Of a DNA stretch of 58,939 bases, positions 12,801 to 25,162 are shown in pieces (the stretch's first letter is position 1; each line of letters opens with the position of its first letter). The translations under genes were made by a program, and so were the position numbers. The notes beneath the pieces were generated by a model. It made no database searches. It had not been told where the DNA came from and was given only the letters and a program-made list of their open reading frames with translations. Source of the stretch: Saccoglossus kowalevskii (taxonomy: Eukaryota > Hemichordata > Enteropneusta > Harrimaniidae); assembly GCF_000003605.2 (NCBI RefSeq), contig NW_003108585.1, positions 76,509 through 135,447 of the forward strand, given 5' to 3'.

Positions 12801-15600
12801 GAATGACAGTTTTAGTCGCATGGCATTTAAATCTACCCATGAGCCTTTGCGTTTTTAGCATGCGTTGTTATCGTCGCTTGGGATTCAATTCCCGCGCGTG
12901 ACGACCCCTCCGCTTTAATGTACAGAATGCGATGACTGCTCAAAATGCTTGAGTGTAATTGTTCAACTGTCATATATACGCACAATAGTCGGGAAAGATA
13001 AGAATATTACTATTAAGCTTAAGGTGTTAGAAGATTATGATGTCAAAATCATCTTTTTTGATCATAGTATGGTAAAAGCTAATGTCTTTTTTTTCATTCG
13101 TTGGGGACCTAATCTGTGTGCATTGGGGATACGAATTGGTGGGTGTGAAGTTGATGGTTCGATCTCATTATCTGGTTGCGAATGTTGGGCTCCACCAGCT
13201 AACAAGGACATTTTTTCCCTCTGTGCTTTGTTCCGTGATCTGTTTTTTTATTATGGATTTGTGGACGAGGGAATGACACCTTTTTTTGTCTTTTTGGTGA
13301 ACAAAAATATAATCGAGAGAACTGCCTGGGCATGGTGTGTTGGGTGTGATATGGTGCTTCTGGTTTTTAAATTATAAACCTAAGTGTGTGGTAAACAATA
13401 ATGTAAAACATTGCTCTGCATCCCAGGGTTACTTGCGAACTGGAATATGTTGTATACCACAAGGAGAAACAAAATAAATTAAATCATGTCATTAAATACG
13501 ATACCAGCATTGCTAGGCATAATGTTGTGCCAATGTCCCAAAAAGCCAGACCAATCATTGGGAATGTGTTAAACCATAATTATCAATATTGATGCTTTTC
13601 AATTAAAATATAGCATCTTGGTTATTATGAAATCATATCTGATAAAAAAAAAGTTGTATACTAGTATTGTTTCCTGCAATAAACAATTACTCCAGCGACC
13701 TCTGGAGGCCGGAAACCAAAGTATAGATTCATTCCAACCACTGGTGGCGCTTTTACCCTCGCAATGAGACACGATGTACACATTATAAATTGAGCACTGT
13801 AATGAAATGCTTCAACGTACTTGAATAAATAAATATTTCATTAAGTTGTTACCATAGTGACATCACGTTCGCATGTTTGGTTCTCGCGAGGTTGTATTAT
13901 TAGGATCAACAATTTGCATGTTTAAGATGGACATTTTTAACATTCACTACTGGAATTTTATGAATACATCGTTTACCAATTATGTTCAGTATTGGCGATA
14001 TCGTAATGCTTTAACCTTTGATACAAATCACTTGTAATCACATGATCATGCCAACCAGAACATTTATAGTGTAAATAAAGTCTCGCAAGGAGCATTCTGA
14101 TTTGTCGAGAATATCTAGGTTAGTTTTTTAAATACTAGTATGTATTTCGGAATCCGTCAACTCTATTTATAGAATCGGTTCCAGTATCGTGCCGCCGCAA
14201 AACCTTGCCTCTGCCTCTGAAGCCCGGCTTAGATAAACATAGATAAATAAATGCAGAATGTGGACTAGCCCAACCTATCGCTGTTATATATATAAGTTCC
14301 CCCGCAGTATAATAACGAATACCGTTAAAGGCAACATGAAAAACATGAACGGTAACTAATGTACGCGCCAGACAGAGACTGGAAATCTAGTTTACTATAT
14401 TTACGTTATTTCGTACATCAGTGGAGACAGCATCTGCAAAAGAAAACGCCCTCAGTGTTGGAAAATATCACTGGACCGGTGCATTCGTTTTTTCATATTT
14501 CACTAAAATCGATTATCTTTTCTTCGCCAACTGATCCATGTTTTGACGTCTTGGGAGATCACTAGAAATAAACACTTTTTAAAGTCTTTTTTGTTTATGC
14601 AAATGTCCCCCCCCCCCATTAGAAATTGGACGAAGCAGTGTGTGCATTTATTTCACGTTTTCGTCGGATTGTCGTGGTACAAATGCTAATATTAATATAA
14701 AACTTACCATTAAATCTCACTCGAAATGTTTGTCCTCAAAGTGGTCTTGACAAAAACGGTTAGTTTTGCACATACAAATTGTTTTTTATCGCCAGAATTC
14801 ATAGATCTTAAATTTTCTACAGAGAGCAGCAGAAGCCTGACTTCCACCTTCTTTTAATCACACCTCAATTTGAGCTGTTTCGTTCGAGTGACGTTTACAA
14901 GATACCGACCACAAGTGTAGCTGTTACACTAGAACCAGCTGCTCGTGCGATTAAGTAGAAAAACACTGTCACAAAGATGATCTCAGATTGCTTCAATGTC
15001 ACTTGTCTGATGTGGACATGATGGTATATATAGAACCCATTTGATTATGAAACACATGTGGGGCAAGGTGTGTTCAGTCTTTTTCAAAACACTTGACATT
15101 TCAGACATTTCGTCTATCTTACATAAAACATACAACATCACTGAAAGTGTGATGGTAACACAAAATCCGGCCATGCTGTCATATATAGCACTGTATATGT
15201 CTTATCCATCTAAAGCCCTGAAATTACAGATAACATAATAGTTATACTACCTAGTTTTGTTTTTCTGCTTTCTACTGTAACAATTTCTATTGTGTTCATT
15301 TGTTTCGTTTTGTTTTTCTAGTCACAGCCGAGGTATATATATATAAATGTGCGTTACATTTATTTATGTAAATGACAAATTGAGTCCTTATTCGTGAATA
15401 AACAACCTCCTATTATCTCATCTTCCAATGGAATAAATCAATATGTTTAAAGTATGAACACGTACGTTTTATTGTGTGTTAAATGTTTAGTTCCTCACAT
15501 TCAAATATCTTACGAACTAAGAAATTATAACCATCGGTAAATGACTTGTTGGAAATTAAAATACCAGGAATTCCGTTCACTCCGAATATATAGCACATTG
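12801..15600. other. Gene-poor intergenic stretch
   Basis: I see no convincing gene. A 142-codon frame at 12949-13377 lacks any recognisable motif. The stretch GCGTGACGACCCCTCCGC at about 12897 resembles the right end of the GGCGGTGGTCGTCG MITE family and may be a worn copy. A CTCF-like word, CCACTGGTGGCGCTT, lies at about 13738, and a poly-C run at about 14608. Confidence 0.45.
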
Positions 15601-15619
15601 GCCAGTATCCGTAGCTTAT

Positions 15620-15888
15620 TTGAAAGGCGGTAGTCGTCGTGCCACTCATGTGCGACATTTGTTTTGATAAACTTAGGTTTTTTCATAATTCAATGCGCTT
15701 TTTGAATTAAATCATGAGTGCTAGTTTTGTTCGATACCTTCCAAACACCAAAACAAATATCTAATTAAAGCTTGGCAACTTCTCAGTTTGTACTAGTTGG
15801 TGTGCGCAACAGTCAGAATCGCTATCTTTGTTTATATGAGACCTATATCTTGCGCATGTGCGGCGCGACGACTACCGGCCTTTAAAAT
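15620..15888 (-). mobile_element. MITE, GGCGGTGGTCGTCG family, long form
   Basis: The left end is AAAGGCGGTAGTCGTCGTGC and the right end is GCGCGACGACTACCGGCCTTT, so the two are inverted copies. The interior includes ATCTTTGTTTATATGAGACC, which is shared with 23130-23388 and, in reverse, with 24868-25162 and 36385-36683. Confidence 0.8.
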
Positions 15889-15924
15889 AAATAACATTGG
15901 GAATTATGGCCTTGTACGAATCAT

Positions 15925-16556
15925 AGCCATTTTCTTCGTTTTCTACACATAGTTTCTTTCTTTCCTCGCCCATTATTTTTCGACACTAATTTTGGAAGCG
16001 TGTTATGGCAATATTTTGTAAACATTGGTTTCAATAATCTGTTGTCGTCATTGTATATGACGTTGTTACAAACAATTAATTAACTTCAGTATCCCCGGGC
16101 TCTCCACAGTTAATCAACATTTCTTTTTTAAACGATTCGTTTTCTTTGTTGCTTCATCTTCCTCTATCTAGATTATTATTTTTTTCTGTCACTGTCACAG
16201 TTAATCAACGCCAATACTTGTTGCATTTGTTCCATTTCACCTCGGGAAATAACACAAATCGCCCATATACTTAATAATTAGTGACTATTATTACGTAATC
16301 TCTATTGATACACTCCAATTAACTCCTAATAATTTCTATCAACACAACATATTTATGTTAGCAAAGTTGTCATGTGCGAATTACAAGCATCAACCGTGTG
16401 GATATACTAAATGCTTGACTTCAATGTGATTTTCCCATTACGGCAACACCTTAAAAAAATATTACGTCAGATATTCATTTTGAAAATCTAGCACTTATAA
16501 ACGTGTATTTGTACATATCGTTTTAAATGACATACTGAATAAATACACTCATTTAA
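15925..16556. repeat. Local duplication, left copy
   Basis: This is a diverged copy of 17350-17957. Shared landmarks in order are GGTTTCAATAATCTGTTGTC, CATTGTATATGACG, CACAGTTAATCAA, TGACTATTATTACGTAATC and CAGATATTCATTT. The spacing between copies is about 1.43 kb, with a LINE relic between them. Confidence 0.85.
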
Positions 16557-16929
16557 TGGATATATGTAATGCTGTTCTTAAAACATTGAATTGAATGTGA
16601 TGAAGTAATAACTGATTAAGAGCGCATAACATACAAATTGCAACTGTAACAAAGAAATATTAATGACAAATTATATGCTTTCTTTAAGTTTTCAAATGTG
16701 CCTTAAAATCATTAATATTGTTTTATTTTTCTAATGATTTGGTAGAGCGTTTCACAAATGTAGTGCGCATACAGCAGATGTTCTATCACGACATGTTACT
16801 AAACGTGACATTGAAAATAAGTTTGATGATTTTGAAGATGACCTTAGGGTGTACAAAAATGATAAGTGTGAATGGAACATTTCGGTAATATATTTGGGGA
16901 CCGGCCTAGCCATAGAGGGCTATCTATGC

Positions 16930-17320
16930 TAACAACAATATTGTGTATACAATCCGATCCTTATTGGAAGCCAGTGAAGAGAAATCAAAGTGGGTCTAAT
17001 GTGATCATATTTTCTTTCTTTTCAAAACGGTCCTAGTTGCTGCATTATTTGCCCTCTAAAATTTAGATAAATTGACATTCGTTATACCACACAATAAACA
17101 GTAATCCAGTCTCGATCCCACGGGAGTATGGACAATAATCTCGGTAGTTTTTGTTGAAATGCATTTTCTGATCTGGGATATCTTATGTAAATGATGAAAT
17201 TATGATTTTGTTACCCGACTAACATGGCTTGCCATATTAAAATGTTTATCTAAGATCACACTCAGATTACGGACATCATCTCTGACAGAAATGAAAGTAT
17301 CACATTTTCCAGTACCAGTT
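16930..17320 (-). mobile_element. Decayed LINE (CR1/L2-like) reverse transcriptase fragment
   Basis: Read on the minus strand with frameshifts and stops, this gives the order of motifs found near the end of CR1/L2-type reverse transcriptases: VRNLSVILDKHFNMASHVSRV near 17220-17280, a region matching the usual LDYCNSLL block near 17100, then LISLHWLPIRIGLYTIL near 16950. It is a dead fragment with no intact frame. It separates the two copies of the local duplication. Confidence 0.75.
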
Positions 17321-17349
17321 CGTTATTTAAGAATTAGTAAACTTGAAAA

Positions 17350-17957
17350 TAATAGCCTTGTAAGAGACATTTTCTCCGTTTCCAACTCATAGTTTATTTC
17401 TTTGCTCGCCCGCTATTTTCTTCGTTAGTTTTGGAAGTGTGTTATTGCAATATTTTGTCAACATTGGTTTCAATAATCTGTTGTCGTCATTGTATATGAC
17501 GTCATTAAAAACAATTACGTAACTATAAACCTCTCCTTTTATAATTGTAATCCTCGGGCTCTTCACAGTTAATCAAAATTTTCTTTTTAAACGATTCTTT
17601 TTTTGTTGTTGAATCATCTTCCTCTAGATTATTATTATTATGTCACAGTCCCTGTTAATCAACGCTAATACTTGCTGCATTTGTTCCATTTTTCCCCAGA
17701 AATGACAAACATCGCCAATATACTTAATAATTAGTGACTATTATTACGTAATCTCTATTGATACACTCCAATTAACTCCTCATCCTCTCCATCAATACAA
17801 CACCTTTATGTAACCAAAGTGACCATGCCTGGATTACAATCATCAAATGTGTGATATACTAAATGCTTTCTCATTTCCCAACTTTCTGTCAGATATTCAT
17901 TTACAAACGTACATATCGTTTGAAATTTACACACCGAATAAATCCAATCATTGAAAA
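17350..17957. repeat. Local duplication, right copy
   Basis: See 15925-16556. The similarity runs from about the AATAGCCTTGTAAGAGACAT region to the CCGAATAAATCCAATCATT region. Small indels distinguish the two copies, so the duplication is not recent. Confidence 0.85.
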
Positions 17958-19768
17958 CATTAAATTTGTTCGACATCACTTTTCCAGGAGTTCGCGATAC
18001 TGTCAAAGTCAAAAGTATACCTGCAAACACTTTGGTCTTATATCAAGGAGAATGCTTAGAGGATTATTTTAATTGTTTTAAAACAATCAAATGCCGAATA
18101 TTTAGCCATTATTAGGGAAAATAACCACACAACCCACAAATTGTCTATTTGAATATAATAATATGTATGACGTGTGTGCTGTTATATCATTTTTATTAAA
18201 TTGTTATATATATTTGTAGTACGTCTCTAACACACACAAAAACACAGGAACCATGGTACAATTACTGGCTAAATACATATAATATTTATATATCTTTTCC
18301 AATACCGCGTATATTTCTAAATTGATTTTGATAGTTATTCGGTAATCGGTTAATAATATTCAGGCCTTTCATTTGACCGACTACTTCACCTGTCTTGTGA
18401 TACTCAATTGTAATGAAAAAAATGTAATCCTATATCTTTTTTATAGAGCTAAAGGTGTTCAATTAATCTTTACATTTTTGTTTACTGGGTTTGTCTGTTA
18501 GCAGTTTTTATTCGACACCCAGTACAGATTCAAAAAAAGAAACACACGATTCTAACTCGATCAAAACAATTGCCCCACCATTGCAGACAGACGCGATACC
18601 TACTACATCACTTTCACTGCGCCAAAAAATGCAGTTCGAAATAACGTATTACAAGTCATTAAAAATTACACAAGGGTCCAAGTAGAGAACTGTAAACCAT
18701 GGCCCACATTGCACAGTTTTGATGGTATATAATTTCCCTTCCATTCAATCCAAAATGAAGACTAATCGTAATGCACTTAGCACATAATATCATAATTTTA
18801 AACCCAATTTGTGAGAAATTGATTAACGTCTTTCTATAATCCAACATGGCGGCAAAATAGTATGACTGATATATTCAAATAGTTTTTTGTCACAAAAAAG
18901 GTCTCCACAACCATGTAAAATACCAGATTACTTGATAATCTGTTCAAGTTGATTTTCACATAATGCTTAGCAAATATATAAGATGGCCACCAAACCACGT
19001 GACTTGATATTCCATGGGCTTACTAAAATCTGCTGTACCAGCTTTGTCAGCTCTTTGAAGGGATAAAGTTAGAATTAGTTTGTATTCAAAATGGCGTCCG
19101 TCATTTAAATCGACAACTGTGTTTGGCTGAGTTGTCGTTCGTCATCTACAACATGAAAAAACATACCCCAGTTTCACTCACTGTCGTGAAACACATCATC
19201 TTCATTGGTGGACAACCATAGATCAAAACTTGATCGACGCTTTGAACAGTGACGCATAAAAGCTTGTAACAATGTATACAACTATTGTGTTCAGGTATTA
19301 TCCTGCTAGGGAAAATAAAACTATCCTTTGCCATAAATTTAAATTTGTTTCAGTTATTGCTTCACAGTTTCCATGATTTAAAAAGTAAAATGTGTATAAC
19401 AACGTGCCAAACTTAATATTACTTTTTTCGGCAATTTTAGTTTATTCGTTCCACATGTTTAAATTTCCACATGCAAACTTCAGAATGTGGAGGCAATTTG
19501 AAAGCTTACTACGTTTGTGTCAATTTCATCGATGATCATCGTTCATTGCCCGCTGGCCAGCATGTATGATATAACAATTCGACGTCTGTAGCGCGTTATC
19601 CAATAACTCCCATCAACAAGCACATTATTATGGGGTGTAGTGACGAGGGGTGTTATTTACATATATACATCAACATTACATAAATTCAATACATTTTGCA
19701 GCCACTAGTGTAGAAAGCGTCGGTCAGAGAACATTGTCGTTAACTTCTACTTCATTAGCGAATTCATC
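17958..19768. other. Intergenic DNA upstream of the GPCR
   Basis: No gene recognised. A 64-codon Ser/Thr-rich open stretch at 18494-18685 begins after a plausible acceptor but has no donor, so it is left uncalled. A good acceptor, CATTTTGCAG, ends at about 19702 and may start the GPCR exon, with the first part being 5'UTR. Confidence 0.4.
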
Positions 19769-19834
19769 TGATATACTAGAGGATATCACCGCACCCCAAG
19801 AAATACGTTTAGGACTTTTCCCGAGATCATTGTA

Positions 19835-21067
19835 ATGGATTTATCTGACGTGGCAACAAATTCGACTGAAACGTTTTTAGATGCCATTGCAACGAATTCA
19901 GCTGAACAGTGTATCAATACCATTCTATCAAAATCAACATGTGACACGGCTCTCGATGATATCGCAACAAGTTCATCTGAAACATTTTTCGATGTCACTA
20001 CAGCGAATTTGACAGACACGTTTGTTGATATGACAGCACAGAATTCAACTGGCACATATTTTGATATCAATGCAACGAATATAACTACAGAAGTATTCGG
20101 CATCGTTGGCGTGAGTTCATATGAGTCAGTTTTCGATATCGTATCAGCGTGCTTGTACATCTGTGTTGCTTTGGCCGGAGCTACCGGTAATATTATGGTG
20201 TGTTATATTGTATATACGAACAAGAAACTAAGAACTCCGTCGAACATTCAGCTTGTATCGTTGGCTATAACAGATGTGTTAGTTTGTACCTTAACTTCAT
20301 TGACGCGGTTTGGTTTCACAGTGAACAGTCTTCTGCACGGGGAAATCAATATAAAAGGCCCGCTGTGTACTTTTCAGATATTTATTTTGTACTCCTCATC
20401 TTTCACAACTATAATTTCTTTGGCAGCTATCAGTGTTGCAAGAGCGATAGGTGTGGCAGATATATGCTCACGGAGCACCAAACGGAAGGTTATCTTCATT
20501 TTGATTGTTGTCACTTGGGTTACTGGGATAGGATATGGTACATTGAAGGCATGGGCCGGGGAAGACCTCACATGCAATCTAGAGCCAATAAGTCAGGTAA
20601 CAAGAAACGCGTCAAGAGGTGGCATACTCATTGTATTTCTATCGCTGTTAACAATGGTGGTGTCATATTCCTACATCTACCATGTGACCAATCGACATGA
20701 AAAATCATTTCAACGAGCCATGGAGGCAGCAGGCAGCCGCCGACAAACACAACGCAAACCAATGAACCTTGCAACATTGAAAGTATTCGTGTTACTCATT
20801 TCTATGTTCACAATATCATATTTACCGGCTGCATTATATGGTTCGCTTGTAGTCAATATTGATAGACTTAGAAACGAACATTTCGGCAATTTCATATTAT
20901 CATTGGTGTGTTTTGGCAGCCTGATAAATCCTATAATATACTCCTTAACCTCCAATCAGTTTAAAAATTACTTACCTTTTAATAAAAAGACATCTATCAA
21001 CGAAATACAGCTAAGACAACGATATAGAACTGGAACGAAACCCCCAGTAATAACACCCATTATATAA
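19835..21067 (+). CDS. Rhodopsin-type (class A) G-protein-coupled receptor, intronless
   Basis: The product is 410 aa in one exon. The ATG is the first after an in-frame TGA at 19769-19771. Seven membrane segments are readable from about residue 101. Class A anchors: N119 in TM1, D147 in LAITD of TM2, C178 and C247 for the TM3-ECL2 disulfide, W228 in TM4, P331 in TM6, and NPIIY at 365-369 in TM7. The segment KKLRTPSNIQLVSLAITD recalls melatonin-receptor-like orphan receptors, but the ligand cannot be named. Oddities: the DRY motif is ARA (202-204), the TM6 CWxP is SYLP (328-331), and the 100-residue N-terminus is Ser/Thr/Asp-rich with five glycosylation sequons (N9, N58, N70, N79, N82). An AATAAA at 21512-21517 is a likely poly(A) signal. 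Confidence 0.9.
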   Translation: MDLSDVATNSTETFLDAIATNSAEQCINTILSKSTCDTALDDIATSSSETFFDVTTANLTDTFVDMTAQNSTGTYFDINATNITTEVFGIVGVSSYESVFDIVSACLYICVALAGATGNIMVCYIVYTNKKLRTPSNIQLVSLAITDVLVCTLTSLTRFGFTVNSLLHGEINIKGPLCTFQIFILYSSSFTTIISLAAISVARAIGVADICSRSTKRKVIFILIVVTWVTGIGYGTLKAWAGEDLTCNLEPISQVTRNASRGGILIVFLSLLTMVVSYSYIYHVTNRHEKSFQRAMEAAGSRRQTQRKPMNLATLKVFVLLISMFTISYLPAALYGSLVVNIDRLRNEHFGNFILSLVCFGSLINPIIYSLTSNQFKNYLPFNKKTSINEIQLRQRYRTGTKPPVITPII

Positions 21068-23129
21068 TACGTATTAATCGCTATACGCAACTATATTTGC
21101 ACGTTAGTCCATCTCTTTACTTGGAAACAATGACAAAACGCAACCACATGACTTTATTTCACAAAAAGTAAACATGAGGGAAACTTTCCATGGAGAATAT
21201 TGCAAGGGATTATTTTAATGTTTGCATTTTTTTTGTATTTCTTTACTAAAACGTTTGAGACACGCACGTCCTTGTCAAACTTATCAACGAACGAATTATT
21301 GACAAACACTATTAGTTATGTTTGGATTAACATAAGTTAGCATGCTTAACTAATATAGACTAGTAATATGTGTTAATTATATTTACATGTTCTTTAGAAG
21401 AATTAAAGTTATGTTAGCTCAAGGAAATCTAAAACTGTGTTTATTCGAATAACATAACGTAGAACCCCCAAAACCTCCGACAGTGTGTATTGTGAATAAT
21501 ATTATAACAATAATAAAAAAATGAGGTTGAGTCTTGTTGTTTTAGTTCTATCATTTGTTAAGAAAAGTGAATGATAATTTATGATATTTTGAAAAGTATG
21601 TATTTATTTTCTCATTTGAATAAAGTGAGAAATAGCTTTAAATTATGATGAAAACCGTTCATATTGAAGTGGTTATAAGATATGATTGATTATTAAATTA
21701 AATACGTTGTTAAAAAACTCTAAATGTGAATAAAATAAAATAAAAAAAAATAAAAATGTATTTCTAAAATGTTACTGAAACAATAATTTAATGAATTATT
21801 TTGATTCAGCTTGGTCTACACTAGATTTGTATCTCTCATTTTTAGTGAATAGTTTCGAGTTTTGTTTGGGAAATGTTAACGCAAGTTTGCATGTGTCACT
21901 AGTATTAGAAAAAAAAACTATTTGTGATGTTAACATAAATGTTCCATTATTAAGTTGTTAGTCTGGATTAGTTTTATCAGATGAGTGCATCTCAGTTAGA
22001 TTTGTCCATATTGTAGTCTTCTAAATTAACTAAATATACAAGCTATAATATTACATCTATATTGACCCAGAAATATGTATAACTTAATGGTTGCTACATA
22101 TTCATGATTTTCCATTTCTAACAAATATTTGTGCATATTTTCAAAAAGGCAACCAATCACACTTAAATATAATAATATATGTTCCATAGATAATTTTACT
22201 GGTATTCGTTTCTTTCCTGATAGTGTCAACAATTTTCTCTGTCAGTATTTTCTCATGTTTGATCGAAACTTATAATATGTTCTTGAAACATTTTGCTTAT
22301 TTTTTTAGAGTTTTCTGTCTGTAATATTGACATCTTTTCATTTGATTATATATTGTATAGTGTAGATTTCAAATAGCGTAGCGTAGACAGGCTGCTTGTT
22401 TCTATATGGGCTTTTATTTAGATCCATCCAATGTCAAATGAGTTTGAAAACTATTTCCGTCATGCCCATGATCGAACTATGTATTTCGGCTTCAACCACC
22501 TGGACGTTTTCCAGACAGTGACATGGTTACTCGTCCAATAACCCGGACCACAGGATAGTGGGACTGTGCCCAGACTCTCGAAAAAAAGACTTACACTGTT
22601 TTTACATTAACACCTCAAATAAATCTACTTATCGCTATGGAAACACGCAGCTTGTTTGAGGTGCACTTTGCTTTATTTGTTCAAAGACTTTTCTAATGTC
22701 TTTGATTAGTATTTCATAATGCTTGTAATTTGACGTGGTTTCTTTGTAATTTTTCACTTTGACTGTACCGTACTGTGAGTATGAAAGAAATGAAATAAAC
22801 TCCATTCTTTGGAAACGCGTTCTTCTTCATTTCATTCCTTTTGAAGAGTCCCGTTTATTTTAAAGCATGGCATAACAGGTACTGTAGCCACATGAAAATG
22901 CGTTCATGTAAACAAATCTGCGTACACCATATACAAGTATCTATCAGTAACATTGAAATTATTTAGTACCGGCAATTCGAGTTTTGCCTTAGTTTAACCC
23001 AAAATCACACTGTGATGCTGTATTTTGACTTGAAGTTCGACATCCGACGAAACGTTGAATTCCAGGTTTCCCATTGGTTTTGTGTTCTTGGGAGAAATAT
23101 ATTAAAAGGATGATTTTGGGCATTATATT
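21068..23129. other. GPCR 3'UTR and intergenic DNA
   Basis: Very AT-rich. It holds the GPCR 3'UTR with AATAAA at 21512 and 21619. No gene, RNA gene or clear transposon was seen in the rest. Confidence 0.5.
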
Positions 23130-23388
23130 TGACAAAACAGAGGGGGGAAAATATGTCAATGTGCTTTTCAAATGGAAATCACAAGTATGAGGTTTGACCT
23201 GGGCGAGACACTGATTACCGCCGGTGACTCCTTCGATATCTTCCAATCACGTACAAATTACCTAATTATAATTAAAGCTTGGAATCGTTTCAGTTGGTAC
23301 TCGTTGATCTGTGCAACAGTCAAAGTCGCCATCTTTGTTTATATGAGACCCATGTATCTCACGCATGCGTAGCGCGACGACTACTATT
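23130..23388 (-). mobile_element. MITE, GGCGGTGGTCGTCG family, partial long form
   Basis: The right end, ACGCATGCGTAGCGCGACGA, and an interior with GTTTGACCTGGGCGAGACAC and CGCCATCTTTGTTTATATGA match, in reverse, the copies at 24868 and 36385. The left terminal repeat was not found, so the element is truncated or has diverged. Confidence 0.7.
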
Positions 23389-23559
23389 CATTTTCATTGT
23401 TACACTTTTCACTCAGGCACGAATGTGAGTGATTTGTCACAAAGACACGTGCACCATCTACGAACAAATTGCCCCCCCCCCCGCACTTCAAATATCAACG
23501 TGCTTACCATGATTAAGAGAAGCTGAACACGTTTGTAAACGAGGGCGAGAGGGGGCGTC

Positions 23560-23581
23560 ATTTTATTTTATTTTATTTTAT
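23560..23581. repeat. TTTTA pentamer microsatellite
   Basis: Four perfect ATTTT units occur just before a T/A-rich tract. A poly-C run lies nearby at about 23472-23483. Confidence 0.85.
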
Positions 23582-23740
23582 GCATTTAAAATCCTTTGAA
23601 CTATTTTTCAAATTATTACATTTAAAATATTAATGAACATTTTTCATACTAGTATGCTAATTATTTGTATTTGTATAAGTACACGTTTTGAAAGCTTCAT
23701 GTTTTATATATGTTGACATAATTTTCTGCTTAAAATTATC

Positions 23741-24120
23741 GGAAACACGCTCTCTATGTTTAATCAGTAACGTAAATTGGCCTTCCCTGATTCGGCGGTA
23801 CAACTAAAAAAAGATTTCCATGTTAAACAGTGGACACATATTTTTAACCCTTACCAACCAAAACCTAAGTATTCTAAAATTATTTTTTTATCCTCCGACA
23901 TAAATTTTTGTCCCAAAATTATCAGAAAACCTTGCTCTAAGTTTAGTCACGGGCATAAATGTGTCCTTCCTAATGAGACGAATACGCAACTAATGGAATC
24001 GAAAGATTCCGTGTTAAGCACGGGACAATCTTAACGCCACTAAAAAATGTAAATATTCTAAAATTGTTTCACTGGTGAGGGGCAAACATTTTGGCCTTCA
24101 CTAAAGCGACTAATAAAACA
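23741..24120. repeat. Two-copy diverged tandem duplication, about 183 bp
   Basis: The two halves share, in order, a GCTCTAWGTTTA word, a GGCCTTCC/GTCCTTCC word, AAAGATTYCVTGTTAA and TATTCTAAAATT. The open frame across it (23777-24034) is not supported as coding. A second small duplication around CGCCCTCTRTGGCATWTTAG occurs at about 24149 and 24248. Confidence 0.65.
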
Positions 24121-24867
24121 CAGATTGCAAATAACCTTATTATTAACGCCCTCTATGGCATATTAGCAACGATACAATGTATTATGTAATAGTGTAACAG
24201 CTCAAATAATATCAACCTTCACAATCAATATAATAACTATATTAATATCGCCCTCTGTGGCATTTTAGCAAAACACTATTCTGCGAACAGAATATGTGGT
24301 TGAATGGGGATTTTCGATACTGAGGAGATGTAAGTGTATGATTATACGCATTCTGGAACCAATACAGGTCGATGCCTATTAGTGTATATTGGAGTATGCA
24401 AATGAAATTTACAGCAGAGACATATGAAATACGACCATCGTTTAGATTGCATCAACTATTGTAGCGAAATATTATATAAATGAAATCACTCTCAGTCGAG
24501 TCAGTCAGAATGCGGGTGAGGATGAGAATGGAAGAAGGAGAGAGCTGAGACACTAAATACATGTATTGATTTGATTGCTTGGAACCTCACTAAACACGTG
24601 GGTAAAATAATGTATGCTACGGGGGACAATTTCTGAGTGAAAGTGTATATAAAAACATTTACTTAGTGAGGATCGAGTTATGGCTGAGCATGGAATATGT
24701 GAAATCTTGCACAAATTGGAAGGAAATGATTTTTTTTTTTGAATGACGTTTACCGATATCGTAACTAATTGAAGTCTTTCCATTTTAACCTTGTTCATAT
24801 GTGCTGACGGAGTGCTGAATCAATGGGCTAAAACTGTTATTTGTTTATACGTGACAGTGGTTTATAT

Positions 24868-25162
24868 TTAAAGGGCGGTGGTCGTCGAGTCACGCATGCG
24901 TGAGATATGGGATTGTTCATATGAGCAAAGATGGCGACTTTGACTGTTGCGCAGATCAACGACTCAACTGAGACGTTACTGAGCTTTAACGATGTAATTT
25001 CTATGGTGATTTGACGGTATCGAAGAAGTCGAAGGTAATCATTAGTGCACGTTGTGCCCAGGTCAAAACTCGTACCCGCGATTTACATCAGAAGGGCGCA
25101 TTGGATTGTGGGAAAATCAATGTTTATCAACACAAATGCCGCACATGCGCGGCACCCTTTAA
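24868..25162 (+). mobile_element. MITE, GGCGGTGGTCGTCG family, long form
   Basis: The element is 295 bp. It starts TTAAAGGGCGGTGGTCGTCG and ends in a GCGCGGCACCCTTTAA block. The interior AAAGATGGCGACTTTGACTG and TCAAAACTCGTAC match the copy at 36385-36683. Confidence 0.85.

Noticed and set aside
12870-12900. GGGATTCAATTCCC resembling a tRNA T-arm
   Set aside because: No acceptor stem, D-arm or anticodon arm could be fitted around it; nearby words match a MITE end.
12949-13377. 142-codon open frame on the plus strand
   Set aside because: No recognisable domain, low-complexity Phe-rich stretches, no splice partners and no conservation evidence.
18491-18685. Possible upstream exon of the GPCR
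   Set aside because: It has an acceptor-like start but no donor, and the GPCR ATG already follows an in-frame stop in its own exon.
19786-20160. 124-codon minus-strand frame opposite the GPCR N-terminus
   Set aside because: A mirror of the repetitive Ser/Thr coding on the plus strand; no independent support.
20200-20700. 166-codon plus-strand frame in another phase of the GPCR
   Set aside because: A shadow frame; the GPCR frame carries all class A motifs.
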